A stretch of DNA of 64,000 nt from a bacterium (GTDB lineage: Bacteria; Vulcanimicrobiota; Vulcanimicrobiia; Vulcanimicrobiales; SCRA01): NCBI GenBank assembly GCA_004297985.1, contig SCRA01000046.1, forward strand, positions 37,491 through 101,490. The letters run 5' to 3'. A program made the position numbers and the translations under genes. How positions within the stretch are numbered: the stretch's first letter is position 1; each line of letters begins with the position of its first letter. Below the pieces are notes generated by a model that saw nothing but the letters and a program-made list of their open reading frames with translations, was not told where the DNA came from and ran no database searches. Shown here one piece after another: positions 15,173-24,083 of the stretch.

Positions 15173-16740
15173 TGTAAGAAGAACCTATGAGTCGAGAAGA
15201 CGAGTGCGATACCGGCACGGTCGGCGGCGGCGATCACCTCGGCGTCACGAATCGAGCCGCGCGGCGCGACGACAGCCGTACAGCCCGCACCGGCCGCCGC
15301 CTCCAAGCCGTCGGCGAACGGGAAGAAGCCGTCGGTTGCGCAAACGGCGCCGCGTGCGTGCTCACCGGCTCGCTCGCCGGCGATCCCTACGGCCCAGACG
15401 CGATTGGTCTGCCCGCCGCAGACGCCCCAGCTGACGCCGTTCCTGGCGATGACCGCGCCGTTGGACTTCACCCAGCGCACGATGCCCCAGGCGAAGAGCA
15501 GATCGCTCCACTCCCGCGCGCCGGGCACGCGCTGCGAGACGACTTCCCACGACTCCGGTGCGTAGCTGGGATCGGGCTCGTCGGCCAGCACGCCGCCAAG
15601 CGCGCTGCGCACGCGCAGCTCACCCAGCAATCGGCGCGGCAACGAGGGCTCCACCAGCAGCACGCGCAGGTTCTTCTTCTTGGCGAAGACGGCCAGCGCG
15701 TCCGGCGTGAACGCCGGCGCCGCCACGATCTCCAGGAAGACCGAACGCAGCACATCGGCCGCCGGGCCGTCGATCGGCGCATCAGAGGCCACGATACCGC
15801 CGAAGGCGGAGATGCGGTCGGCGTCGAGCGCGGCGCTCACCGCCTCGCCGACGCTCGCACGCTCGGCGACGCCGCAAGGCACCGTGTGCTTCACGACCGC
15901 CACGCGCGCCGTGCCGCCGACGGTCAAGCCGGGATGGCCGGCGGGCACCGTCGGGCGCGCCAGCAGGCGCAGCGCGGCGTCCAGGTCCAACAGGTTGTTG
16001 TAGGAGAGGGCCTTCCCTTGCAGCTGCTGAGGGAACGGCTGACCGGAGGGCAGATAGAAAGCGGCGCGTGCCTGCGGATTCTCGCCGTAGCGCAGCGGCG
16101 ACTCGAGCGGCATCGTCAACGCCAACGAGCCCGGCAGCGCGGCGCCGCTCTGCCCCGCCTCCATGTAACGCGCGATGGCTGCATCGTACTCGGCCACGCG
16201 CTCGAAGGCGCGCACGGCCAACGCTTTGCGCTCGTCCACGCTGGGATAACCGCCGCTCTGCAAGTACTCGATGAAGGCGGGATACTGTGCGGGGTCGACC
16301 AGCACACAGAGATCGCCGGCGAAGTTCTTCGCTGCGGCACGGATCAGCGAGACGCCGCCGATGTCGATCTGCTCGATGGCCTCGGCGATAGTGGCTCCCG
16401 GCCGCTCTACCGTCGCCTCGAACGGATAGAGGTTGCAGGCGACCACGTCGATGCGCGGGATCTGGTGGGCCTCCAGCTCCCGTAGATGCTGGGGCTTCTC
16501 GCGGTCGGCCAGGATCCCGGCGAAGACTTTGGGGTGCAGCGTCTTCACGCGCCCGTCCGCAAGTGCCGGAAATCCCGTCAGCTCGCCTACCTCCACCGCC
16601 TCGATGCCGCGCTGGGCGAGGAACGCCTGCGTTCCGCCCGTGGCGTAGATGGTGAAGCCCGCGGCGCGCAGCGCGCACCCCAAGTCGATCAGCCCCGTGC
16701 GATCGGAGACGGAGAGCAGGGCATTCCGGGGACTAGGCAA
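15169..16740 (-). CDS. purH: bifunctional AICAR transformylase / IMP cyclohydrolase
   Basis: The 523-residue PurH catalyses the last two steps of IMP synthesis. The N-terminal MGS-like cyclohydrolase domain shows ALLSVSDRTGLIDL, ATGGTQAFL, RVKTLHPKVFAGIL, CNLYPFEATV and IDIGGVSLIRAAAKN. The AICAR-transformylase domain keeps the Lys-His pair in VVKHTVPCG. The normally near-invariant RYGENPHQ reads RYGENPQA here, so that histidine is lost. The start is TTG and overlaps smc by eight bases. Confidence 0.93.
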   Translation of the reverse strand: MPSPRNALLSVSDRTGLIDLGCALRAAGFTIYATGGTQAFLAQRGIEAVEVGELTGFPALADGRVKTLHPKVFAGILADREKPQHLRELEAHQIPRIDVVACNLYPFEATVERPGATIAEAIEQIDIGGVSLIRAAAKNFAGDLCVLVDPAQYPAFIEYLQSGGYPSVDERKALAVRAFERVAEYDAAIARYMEAGQSGAALPGSLALTMPLESPLRYGENPQARAAFYLPSGQPFPQQLQGKALSYNNLLDLDAALRLLARPTVPAGHPGLTVGGTARVAVVKHTVPCGVAERASVGEAVSAALDADRISAFGGIVASDAPIDGPAADVLRSVFLEIVAAPAFTPDALAVFAKKKNLRVLLVEPSLPRRLLGELRVRSALGGVLADEPDPSYAPESWEVVSQRVPGAREWSDLLFAWGIVRWVKSNGAVIARNGVSWGVCGGQTNRVWAVGIAGERAGEHARGAVCATDGFFPFADGLEAAAGAGCTAVVAPRGSIRDAEVIAAADRAGIALVFSTHRFFLH

Positions 16741-19700
16741 CGTCGGCGGCCTCCAAGCGTGCGCTGACGATCGTCGAGATGCCGGGCTCGCGCATCGTCA
16801 CGCCATAGATGCGATCGGCTAACTCCATCGTGCGCTTGTTATGCGTGACGATCAACAACTGCGACTCCCGTGCAAACTCCTTGACGAGGTCGCTGAAACG
16901 GCCCACGTTGGCTTCGTCCAGTGCGGCATCGATCTCGTCGAAGAGATAGAAGGGGCTGGGCTTCACTTTCAAGATCGCGAAGATCAGCGCTACGGAGACC
17001 ATTGCACGCTCTCCGCCGGAGAGCGCCTGCAGGCTCATCATCTTCTTGCCCGGCGGCGCAATGGCAATCTCGATTCCCGTCTCCGAGAGATGCTCGGGAT
17101 CCGTCTGCCACATGCGCGCCACTCCGCCTGGGAAGAGTCGCGCGAAGGTCTCGGTAAAGGACGCCTGCACCGCTTCGAACGTCTTGTTGAACGTCTCCTG
17201 CGCGCTCGCCTCGATCTCCGTGATCACCGCAAGTAACTTTTCGCGTGCCGCGTGGAGATCGGCGATCTGCTCCTTGAGAAAGCGCTCGCGCTCCGCCAAC
17301 GCCTCGAGATCCGCCTCGGCGTTGAGGTTGACGTTGGCCAGCCGTCCGAGATCCTCGCGCAGCTTGGGCACCTCGACGGCGGGATCGTCCGCATAGCTCT
17401 CGTAGCGTTGGAGCACATCGTTTTGCTCCTGCTCGGTGGCCGGGTGCTGCGCAAACGTCTGCGCCAGCAGATTGAGCTCCGCTTCGATCTCCGCGAAGCG
17501 AATGCGCGCCGACTCCAGCGACTGCGAAAGCTCGCGCTCGCGGCGCTCCGCCTCGCGCACCGAAGTCTCCAGATCCACCACGCGTGCCGTGAGCTGTTCG
17601 CGTTCGTTACGCGCACGGGTCGCCTCGTGCTCCATCCGCTCCGCACGCTCGCGCGCCGACTGTGCGCGCTGCTGGAGCTCGCCGCGCCGGCCGCGCAGCG
17701 TCTGCAGCTCGGCCAGCGCGGCATCGCGCGCGGTGCGCGCGCGCTCGGCATCGGTATCGAGCACCGCCAGACGCGAGGCCGCGGCATCGCGCGCTGCCGA
17801 GAGTGCGGCAAGGCGCTCGCGAAGTGCGGCGCCGGCGGTACCGCGCTCGGCGCGCTGCGCCTCCGCGCCGGCCACGGCGGTTCGCGCCTCCTGCAATTCG
17901 CGCTCCAGATGCGCGCGCTTGGCGACGGTGTCGTCGCTATCGTAGACGGCGGCTTCCAGCGCCGCCGTGCGCCCTTCGGCATCCCGCGAGGCACTCACCA
18001 GCGCAGAGCCCTTCTCGAGGTGGGTGGCGATCTCACGCCGCGCACGTGCCACCTCGGCCTCGATGGCTGTCAGTCCGGTGCGCGCCTGGCCGAGCGCCAC
18101 TTCTTCTTCTTGATGGAGACGGCGCGCGTGCTCGAACTCCGCGGCGGCCGTCTGCCCCTCTTGCGCCAACTCGCGCTCGACGCGCTCGCTGCGCTCCAGC
18201 TCCGCCTTGAGCGTCTGCAGGCGGCCGCGCAAGGCCTGCGCCTGGGCACGACGCTCGAGGATCGCGCGCTCACGCTTGAAGCGGCCGCCGGTGATGGCGC
18301 CGCCGCCCATGATTTGATCTCCGTCGAGCGTAACGACGGAGTCGTGGACCTCGCCGCTGCGCACGAGCGCTATGCCGGTGCGGAGTTCGTCGACCACCAG
18401 CACACTGCCGACCAAGAAGGCTACGATGCCGGCGTAAGCCGGATCGCACGTGATCAACTCGTGCGCGTAGGCGATCACACCGTGGCGCCCGCGCAGTTGC
18501 TGCGGGAGCGTGCGCCCCGTGCGCCGCCCCAGCAGATCCAGCGGCAGGAAGGTGGCACGCCCGGCCTCGTGGCGCTTGAGCCAAGCCACGGCCTGCTCCG
18601 CATCGGCGGAACTCTGTGCGACGAGGTTAGAAAGGCGCGCGCCGAATGCAACGTCCAGCGCGCGTGCGTACTGCTCGTCCACCTGGATCAAGTTGGAGAC
18701 CACGCCGATCAAGCCGCCGACGTCCCCGCGCTCGGAGGCCTGAATGACGGCGCGCGTGCCGGGAACGTGGCCTTCGTAGGAGGCCTCCAGCTCCTCGATC
18801 GTGTGCAGGCGCGACGTGGCGGCGGCCTCCTCGGATGCCAGCGACTTCAACGTTCCCTGCACGTGCGTGTAGCGTTCGCGCACCTCCGCCACGCGCTGCG
18901 CCGCGGTATGCTCGGCGGCCTTGGCGCGCTCGACGCGCCGTTCCAGCTCGCCGATGCGCTCGCGTTGCGCGCGGAGCTGTTCCTCTTTGCGCGCAAGATC
19001 GGACTCCAACGCCTCGGCGTTGCGGCGCGCCTCGGCGGCCTCCGCCAGCAGGCGCTCCAACTCTTTGCGCGCCGACTCCGCTTGCGCGCGGCGCCCCGCT
19101 TCGCGCGCCGCCTGCTCGGCGGCGTTCGCCTCCAAGTCGCGCAGTGCGCCGAAGAGCGCCTCCAAACGGCGCCGCGCCGCCGTCTCGCCCTCCTGTGCCT
19201 GGGCCTCCTCGTCACGCGCACGCTCCACGTGCGCCGCCAGCGGCGCCCGCTCCTCGTCGAGACTCTGCAGACGCGCCTGCAGCGCGCCGCGCTCCTCTTC
19301 CGCGCGCTGCCCGCCTTCGTCGGCGCGCGCCGACTGTGCTTCGAGCGCCTCAAGGCGTCCATTGGCCGCCGAGAGATCCGACTCCAAGCGCGCCTGCTCG
19401 GCGCGCGCCTGTTGCGCGGTGGAACGCTGCTCCTCGAGCGCCAACTCCTGTTGATAAGCGCGATAGCGCGCGCCGGAGAGCTCGGCGCTCTGCGTGGCGG
19501 CCTGCGCCTCGGCGGCGGCGCGCTCGGCTTCACCGCGATCGAGCTGGGCCTTGAGCCGCTCGCGTTCCTCGCGCCGTGTGGCGGAACTGCGTAAGTACGA
19601 GAGGATCTCCAAGTCGCGCAGCCGGTCGGAGAACCTGCGAAAACGCTTGGCACGCCGCACCTGCGTCTCCAGCTCGGGGACCTGCTTCTCCAGCTCGCTG

Positions 19701-20284
19701 AGCAGGTCGTTGACGCGGATGACGTTCTGCTCGGTCTGCTCCAGGCGGCGCGTCGATTCTTTCTTCTTTGAGAGGAAGCGATTGACGCCGGAGGTCTCTT
19801 CGAAGAGCTCGCGGCGCTCCTGCGGCTTGGAGGAGAGAATAGCGTCGATCTGCCCCTGCGAGACGATGGCATAGGAGCCGGGGCCCAAACCCGTGCCCAT
19901 CAACAGATCGAGCACGTCGCGCAAGCGCACTTGATTGCGGTTGATATAGTACTCGCTCTCGCCGGCGCGGTAGGCGCGCCGCGTGATGGAGACTTCCCGA
20001 AAGTCCACGGGCAGACGTCCGCTCTCGTTGTCGAAGGTAAGCACCACCTCCGACAAGCCCAGCGGCTTGCGGTGCTCGTTACCCGCGAAGATCACGTCTT
20101 CCAGCCTCGAGCCGCGCAGCGAGCGGCTGGACGTTTCGCCCAACACCCAACGGATGGCCTCGACGAAGTTCGACTTGCCCGACCCATTGGGACCGACGAC
20201 GGCCGTGATGCCGGGCTCGAACTCGAGCGTGGTGCTCTCAGCGAACGTCTTGAAGCCGAAGAGTTTAACCGACTTGAGCCGCAT
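16733..20284 (-). CDS. smc: chromosome segregation ATPase SMC
   Basis: Start at the ATG 20284 (MRLKSVKLFGFKTFAES); the longer ORF in the track overlaps rnc. Length is 1183 residues, normal for SMC. The N-terminal head has Walker A GPNGSGKSN (about 31-39) and the Q-loop region. A long coiled coil leads to the hinge near 500-640 (GLIGVVSNLIQV, DQIMGGGAITGGRFKR). A second coil leads to the C-terminal head with LSGGERAM and the Walker B LFDEIDAALD. It acts with ParB/parS to compact the origin region. The rnc gene lies 7 bases upstream. Confidence 0.97.
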   Translation of the reverse strand: MRLKSVKLFGFKTFAESTTLEFEPGITAVVGPNGSGKSNFVEAIRWVLGETSSRSLRGSRLEDVIFAGNEHRKPLGLSEVVLTFDNESGRLPVDFREVSITRRAYRAGESEYYINRNQVRLRDVLDLLMGTGLGPGSYAIVSQGQIDAILSSKPQERRELFEETSGVNRFLSKKKESTRRLEQTEQNVIRVNDLLSELEKQVPELETQVRRAKRFRRFSDRLRDLEILSYLRSSATRREERERLKAQLDRGEAERAAAEAQAATQSAELSGARYRAYQQELALEEQRSTAQQARAEQARLESDLSAANGRLEALEAQSARADEGGQRAEEERGALQARLQSLDEERAPLAAHVERARDEEAQAQEGETAARRRLEALFGALRDLEANAAEQAAREAGRRAQAESARKELERLLAEAAEARRNAEALESDLARKEEQLRAQRERIGELERRVERAKAAEHTAAQRVAEVRERYTHVQGTLKSLASEEAAATSRLHTIEELEASYEGHVPGTRAVIQASERGDVGGLIGVVSNLIQVDEQYARALDVAFGARLSNLVAQSSADAEQAVAWLKRHEAGRATFLPLDLLGRRTGRTLPQQLRGRHGVIAYAHELITCDPAYAGIVAFLVGSVLVVDELRTGIALVRSGEVHDSVVTLDGDQIMGGGAITGGRFKRERAILERRAQAQALRGRLQTLKAELERSERVERELAQEGQTAAAEFEHARRLHQEEEVALGQARTGLTAIEAEVARARREIATHLEKGSALVSASRDAEGRTAALEAAVYDSDDTVAKRAHLERELQEARTAVAGAEAQRAERGTAGAALRERLAALSAARDAAASRLAVLDTDAERARTARDAALAELQTLRGRRGELQQRAQSARERAERMEHEATRARNEREQLTARVVDLETSVREAERRERELSQSLESARIRFAEIEAELNLLAQTFAQHPATEQEQNDVLQRYESYADDPAVEVPKLREDLGRLANVNLNAEADLEALAERERFLKEQIADLHAAREKLLAVITEIEASAQETFNKTFEAVQASFTETFARLFPGGVARMWQTDPEHLSETGIEIAIAPPGKKMMSLQALSGGERAMVSVALIFAILKVKPSPFYLFDEIDAALDEANVGRFSDLVKEFARESQLLIVTHNKRTMELADRIYGVTMREPGISTIVSARLEAADVA

Positions 20285-20291
20285 AGACGCC

Positions 20292-21011
20292 TTATACTTC
20301 CTGCTCGTGTGCCGCTTCGTGCGTGAGGATCTCCAGCGCTTGGGCCGCCGCGGCCTGCTGCGCCGCGCGTTTGCTGCGGCCCTCTCCAACACCCAGCGCG
20401 CGCCCGCCCACGCTCACCCGCGACGTGAAGCTGCGCGCGTGCGCGAGGCCCGCGATGCTGTCGTCGTAGACCGGCAGGCTCTTGAAGCGTGCCATCGTCC
20501 ACTCCTGCAACGCCGTCTTGGCATTCCCTCGCCGGAGCTGCTCCTCACTGACGTGGGCAAGGTGCTCGCGTTCGATGAAGGCCGCCGCCGTGGCCAGCCC
20601 CTGCGCGCGATAGATCGCGGCCACCAGCGCCTCGAACGCATCGGCGAGCATCGACGGGCGCTCCGCCCCACCGCTGGCGGCGGCTCCGGGGCCCATCACC
20701 AGCAGCTCCCCCAAGCCGAGACGACGCGCGCTCACGGCGAGCAGCTCGCCGGAGACCAAGCGCGCCTTTCGCTGCGAGAGCTCCCCTTCGCTGGCCAGTG
20801 GAAGCGTACGCTCCAGGTAGTCGGCGGTGACCACGCCCAGCACGCTGTCACCGAGAAACTCCAACCGTTCGTTGGAGTCGCTGGAACTGGCCGCCTCACC
20901 GAGCGCCGAGGCATGCATGAAGGCGCGCTCGAGCAGGGGCAGGTCGTCCTCCGAGAGGCGCAAGCGCCGTGCGAGGGCGCGCAGACGCCGGCGATGCCTT
21001 TCCCCGCTCAC
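20292..21011 (-). CDS. rnc: ribonuclease III
   Basis: This 239-residue RNase III has the catalytic signature NERLEFLGDSVLG (about 47-59) and the second acidic box DAFEALVAAIY (about 123-133). A C-terminal double-stranded RNA-binding domain (about 160-235) ends in SKRAAQQAAAAQAL. It processes rRNA and other dsRNA. The GTG start falls inside the first copy of a 73-bp tandem repeat, and the preceding bases (AGCGGA) are a possible ribosome-binding site. smc follows directly. Confidence 0.95.
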   Translation of the reverse strand: MSGERHRRRLRALARRLRLSEDDLPLLERAFMHASALGEAASSSDSNERLEFLGDSVLGVVTADYLERTLPLASEGELSQRKARLVSGELLAVSARRLGLGELLVMGPGAAASGGAERPSMLADAFEALVAAIYRAQGLATAAAFIEREHLAHVSEEQLRRGNAKTALQEWTMARFKSLPVYDDSIAGLAHARSFTSRVSVGGRALGVGEGRSKRAAQQAAAAQALEILTHEAAHEQEV

Positions 21012-21079
21012 TCCGCTGCGCTTCGTTCACGGGGACCCCTGTTACTTGAAATGTTCCGGCGCACTCGCGCCGGGTTGTA
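21007..21079 (-). repeat. leader-like dispersed repeat, rnc-proximal copy
   Basis: First of two 73-bp tandem copies upstream of rnc. In the sense of rnc it reads: hairpin CCGGCGC-loop-GCGCCGG, then GGAACATTTCAAGTAACAG, GGGTCCCC, and GTGAACGAAGCGCAGCGG running into the GTG start codon. Related copies precede fabF and mreD in the same sense. Confidence 0.75.
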
Positions 21080-21146
21080 CTCACTCCGCTGCGCTTCGTT
21101 CACGGGGACCCCTGTTACTTGAAATGTTCCGGCGCACGCGCGCCGG
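21080..21146 (-). repeat. leader-like dispersed repeat, rnc-distal copy
   Basis: Second tandem copy, identical to the first through the core. The hairpin is CCGGCGC-loop-GCGCCGG (21129-21146), and the loop differs at one base from the first copy. It lies between rnc and the end of fabF. Confidence 0.75.
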
Positions 21147-21169
21147 ATTGCCTGCCCCCGCTTCGGCAA

Positions 21170-22423
21170 CTACGCGTACTTACGGAACGCCAGAACGGCG
21201 TTGTGGCCGCCGAAGCCGAACGAGTTGGAGATGGCCACGTTCACCGGCGCTTTGCGCGCTACGTTGGGAACGTAGTCCAGGTCGCACTCAGGGTCGGGAT
21301 ACTCGAGGTTGATGGTGGGCGGCATGATGTCGGTGTGCACCGCCATCACCGTCGCCACGCCCTCGATGGCGCCCGCGGCGCCCAGGGCGTGGCCGTGGGC
21401 GCCTTTGGTCGAGCTGACGGCAACCGTATCGGCGTACGGCCCCCATATCTCGCGGATCGCCTTCGACTCCGCCACATCGCCCTGCGGTGTGGAGGTGCCG
21501 TGGGCGTTGACGTACTGGATGTCGGCGGGCGTGATGCCCGCATCCTTGAAAACGCGGTGGAGCGCCAGCTTCACGCCGGTGCCCTGCGGCTCCGGCTGCA
21601 CGATGTTGAAGGCATCGGAGCTTACGCCGTAGCCGATGATCTCGGCATAGATGCGTGCGCCGCGGCGTTTGGCGCCCTCGAGATCCTCGAGCACGAGCAC
21701 GGCGCTGCCCTCGGAGAGGACGAAGCCATCACGCTCGCGATCGAAGGGGCGGCTCGCCTTCTCGGGCTCGGCATTGCGCGTCGACATCGCCTTCATGGAA
21801 CAGAAACCGCCCAGGCACATGGGCGTGATCACGGCCTCGCTCCCGCCGGCGAACATCACGTCGGCCTCGCCGTACTGGATCTTGCGGAAGGCCTCGCCGA
21901 TGGCGTTGTTCGAGCTGGCGCAGGCGCTGGCCGTCGACATGGCGGGGCCGCGCACGCCGAACTCGATGGTGACGATACCGGCGGCGGCGTTGGCCATCAG
22001 CATGGGCACGAAGAACGGCGAGACGCGCCCGGCGGCCTTCGGCCCCTCCGAGCCCATCTTGGTTGCCGTGTCGGCCAACGTGAGGATGCCGCCGATACCG
22101 GTGGCCACGATGGAGCCGATGTCGTCCCGGTTGGCGTCGGTGATCTCGAGGGCGCTATCCGCCAGGGCCTCCTTGGCGGCCGCCAGTCCCAACTGGGCGA
22201 AGCGGTCGAGACGGCGCGCCTCGCGGCGTCCGAGGAGGGCGTCGGGGTCGAAATCCTTGACTTCGCCGGCGACCTTGGTCGTGAGATACTCCGGGTCGAA
22301 GCGGGTGATGGGGCCAATACCGGACTCACCGGCGATCAGGCGGCGCCAGAACTCCGGAGCGGTATTGCCGAGCGGCGTCACGGCACCAAGACCCGTGACG
22401 ACCACGCGACGACGATCAGCCAC
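21170..22423 (-). CDS. fabF: beta-ketoacyl-ACP synthase II
   Basis: Four-hundred-seventeen residues from the GTG at 22423, with ribosome-binding site GGAGG upstream; the track's start at 22651 is too long. The Cys-His-His triad is complete: C168 in TASACASS, then AHGTSTPQGD and KGAHGHALGAAG. The C-terminal NSFGFGGHN is also present. KAS II elongates acyl-ACP in fatty-acid synthesis. No acpP gene adjoins it here, unlike in many genomes. Its upstream region carries the dispersed hairpin repeat. Confidence 0.95.
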   Translation of the reverse strand: MADRRRVVVTGLGAVTPLGNTAPEFWRRLIAGESGIGPITRFDPEYLTTKVAGEVKDFDPDALLGRREARRLDRFAQLGLAAAKEALADSALEITDANRDDIGSIVATGIGGILTLADTATKMGSEGPKAAGRVSPFFVPMLMANAAAGIVTIEFGVRGPAMSTASACASSNNAIGEAFRKIQYGEADVMFAGGSEAVITPMCLGGFCSMKAMSTRNAEPEKASRPFDRERDGFVLSEGSAVLVLEDLEGAKRRGARIYAEIIGYGVSSDAFNIVQPEPQGTGVKLALHRVFKDAGITPADIQYVNAHGTSTPQGDVAESKAIREIWGPYADTVAVSSTKGAHGHALGAAGAIEGVATVMAVHTDIMPPTINLEYPDPECDLDYVPNVARKAPVNVAISNSFGFGGHNAVLAFRKYA

Positions 22424-22484
22424 CTTCACCTCCCGTGCAAACCGGACGAGGATTCGGGCCGCATCGGGGCGCTCCTCCCCCTTG

Positions 22485-22571
22485 CCCCACTCGCTGGCGC
22501 GAGTGGGGACCCGTAGAGTGGAAAGGTTCCGGGGCACTCGCCCCGGCTTGTAACTCGCTTGCGCGCGAGTG
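22485..22571 (-). repeat. leader-like dispersed repeat upstream of fabF
   Basis: In the fabF sense: a truncated A-type hairpin remnant (ACTCGC...GCGAGT), then hairpin CCGGGGC-loop-GCCCCGG, GGAACCTTTCCACTCTACGG, and the perfect 10-bp hairpin CCCCACTCGC-loop-GCGAGTGGGG. Compared with the rnc copies, both sides of the CCGG stem changed together, keeping the pairing. Confidence 0.7.
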
Positions 22572-22669
22572 GGGGCGATCACACTCGGGCAGGCAAGCAA
22601 CGCCCGGCCATGGTTCTCTCGTTGTTCTTGGGAACGAAGAGCTGACAACAATCATATGGATGAGGAAGC

Positions 22670-23635
22670 ATGAAGGCACGATTAACGGCGCTACTCGCAG
22701 TCTTGGCGCTGGCGGCCTGCGGCGGAGGCGGCGGCGGCATCGGTGGACCGGTTCCGGCAGGGCCCGGCACGTCGGCGATGACCATCGGGATGATCGACGG
22801 CCAGCTCCAGATGAGCGGGGACACGGTCACCGCCGTCACGCTGGGCATCGACAAGGTGGAGGTGGTCGGCAGCGGCTCACAGCCCGCGGTCGTCACCACG
22901 TACGCCACGCCGAATCAACAGAACCTTCTTTCCTTCACCTCGGCGGCCAGCCCGCTGACCTTCACGGGGACGATCCCCGCCGGTACCTACAGCCAGATCC
23001 GGCTCCTGCTGGATACGGCGACCACCACCATCACCTATACCGACAGCGGTGGCGTCTCGCACACGGTGCCGCTGACCGTGCCCAGCGCCACCGGGCCGGC
23101 CAATGGCCTCGGGAGCGGCAGCAGCGCCGACAACGGCGACGGGCCGGGCACGGCGGGCGTAAAAGTCAACGTGAGCCTGAACGCGCAGGCCGGCGGAAGC
23201 TATGGCTTCCTGCTGGACTTCAACGCCGGACAGTCGATCGTGCTCACCGGCAACGGCACGTTCATGATGAAGCCCGTGATCGTGGCGACGGCGCAGTACC
23301 TCGCCGGCTCGCTCAGCGGCACGGTGAAGAGCGCAAGCGGCGCCCCCGTGCACGGGGCCGAGGTCGAGGCGCTCCAAGGGACCACCGTGGTCAACGCCGG
23401 CGTCACCGACACAAGCGGCAACTTCACGATCAACGCCCTCCCGGCCGGCAGCTACACGCTGGAGATCCTGAACTCGTACCAGACGGCGGCTCAGCTCGGA
23501 ACCAGCCAGACCACCCTCGCCATCGGGTGCACGGTCACGGCTCCCGCCACGGCCTGCACGGCAACCGTCAACGCGCCGGGGACCTTTACGGTCACGGCCG
23601 GCCAAACCACCGCCGTGGGAACGCTGACCGACTAA
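22670..23635 (+). CDS. secreted lipoprotein with DUF4382 and a regulatory-like beta domain
   Basis: Three-hundred-twenty-one residues. The N-terminus (MKARLTALLAVLALAAC) is a lipoprotein signal with cysteine lipobox, followed by a Gly linker. The main domain (about 35-210: GMIDGQLQMSGDTVTAVTLGIDKVEV, IPAGTYSQIRLLLD) matches the DUF4382 pattern. A carboxypeptidase-regulatory-like beta-sandwich follows (about 215-270: GSLSGTVKSASGAPVHGAEV, SGNFTINALPAGSYTLEI). No enzymatic role is known; it is probably a surface lipoprotein. A terminator-like hairpin follows. Confidence 0.8.
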   Translation: MKARLTALLAVLALAACGGGGGGIGGPVPAGPGTSAMTIGMIDGQLQMSGDTVTAVTLGIDKVEVVGSGSQPAVVTTYATPNQQNLLSFTSAASPLTFTGTIPAGTYSQIRLLLDTATTTITYTDSGGVSHTVPLTVPSATGPANGLGSGSSADNGDGPGTAGVKVNVSLNAQAGGSYGFLLDFNAGQSIVLTGNGTFMMKPVIVATAQYLAGSLSGTVKSASGAPVHGAEVEALQGTTVVNAGVTDTSGNFTINALPAGSYTLEILNSYQTAAQLGTSQTTLAIGCTVTAPATACTATVNAPGTFTVTAGQTTAVGTLTD

Positions 23636-23653
23636 GAGGTCCCTCGCTGTCGC

Positions 23654-23683
23654 TAGACACCAGCCCGTGGACCCTGGTATACT
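23654..23683 (+). promoter_or_regulatory. candidate promoter of the rpmA-obg-nadD operon
   Basis: TAGACA and TATACT are separated by 18 bases, a 5/6 and 5/6 match with spacing equal to that of the rpmH promoter. The -10 box lies in the loop of the hairpin at 23668-23694. Confidence 0.55.
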
Positions 23684-23699
23684 TCCAGGGTCCATTTTT
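23668..23699 (+). terminator. terminator hairpin after the DUF4382 lipoprotein
   Basis: TGGACCCTGG...CCAGGGTCCA is a perfect 10-bp stem with a 7-base loop, directly followed by five T residues. This is a standard intrinsic terminator. The loop contains the -10 box of the next operon. Confidence 0.8.
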
Positions 23700-23717
23700 C
23701 CCGGGGAGTAGATCTAC

Positions 23718-23999
23718 GTGTTCGTATTCAACCTTCAACTCTTCGCCCACAAGAAGGGCGGCGGCAGCTCCAAGAACGGCCGCGACTCCAACGCCCAGCG
23801 CCTCGGCGTGAAGCGCTTCGGCGGGCAGGACGTTATCGCCGGCAATATTCTGGTGCGCCAGCGCGGAACGCGCTTCTACCCCGGCGAGAACGTCGGCATG
23901 GGCAAAGACCACACGCTCTTCGCCCTCGTTCCCGGCAAGGTGACCTTCCGCGAGTCGAACCAGCGCAAGTACGTGACGGTCGTCCCCGCCGGAGCCTGA
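23718..23999 (+). CDS. rpmA: 50S ribosomal protein L27 with cleavable-type N-terminal extension
   Basis: This 93-residue L27 has the conserved [21 protein letters not shown] and [14 protein letters not shown] blocks. The N-terminus is [10 protein letters not shown] ahead of HKKGGG. In Firmicutes, an NLQFFA extension like this is removed by the protease Prp to expose the functional N-terminus near the peptidyl-transferase centre. By analogy, cleavage after A10 is expected. GTG start with GGGGAG upstream. No rplU or prp gene adjoins it, as would be usual; obg follows. Confidence 0.95.
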   Translation: MFVFNLQLFAHKKGGGSSKNGRDSNAQRLGVKRFGGQDVIAGNILVRQRGTRFYPGENVGMGKDHTLFALVPGKVTFRESNQRKYVTVVPAGA

Positions 24000-24035
24000 T
24001 CTCCCCTCACTTCGCGCAAGCGCAATCGCTCATGG

Positions 24036-24053
24036 GGCCCGCCTCGGCGGGCC
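24036..24053 (+). terminator. intercistronic hairpin between rpmA and obg
   Basis: GGCCCGC-CTCG-GCGGGCC is a 7-bp GC stem in the 84-base rpmA-obg spacer. No T-run follows, so it is more likely an attenuator or mRNA-stability element than a full terminator. Confidence 0.4.
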
Positions 24054-24083
24054 TCTCGCGTTTGGTCACGAAACGGCAGTACC

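Noticed and set aside
15187-16485. 432-residue plus-strand ORF
   Set aside because: Antisense shadow of purH.
17252-19594. 780-residue plus-strand ORF
   Set aside because: Antisense to the SMC coiled coil; composition is Leu/Arg/Ala-rich without motifs.
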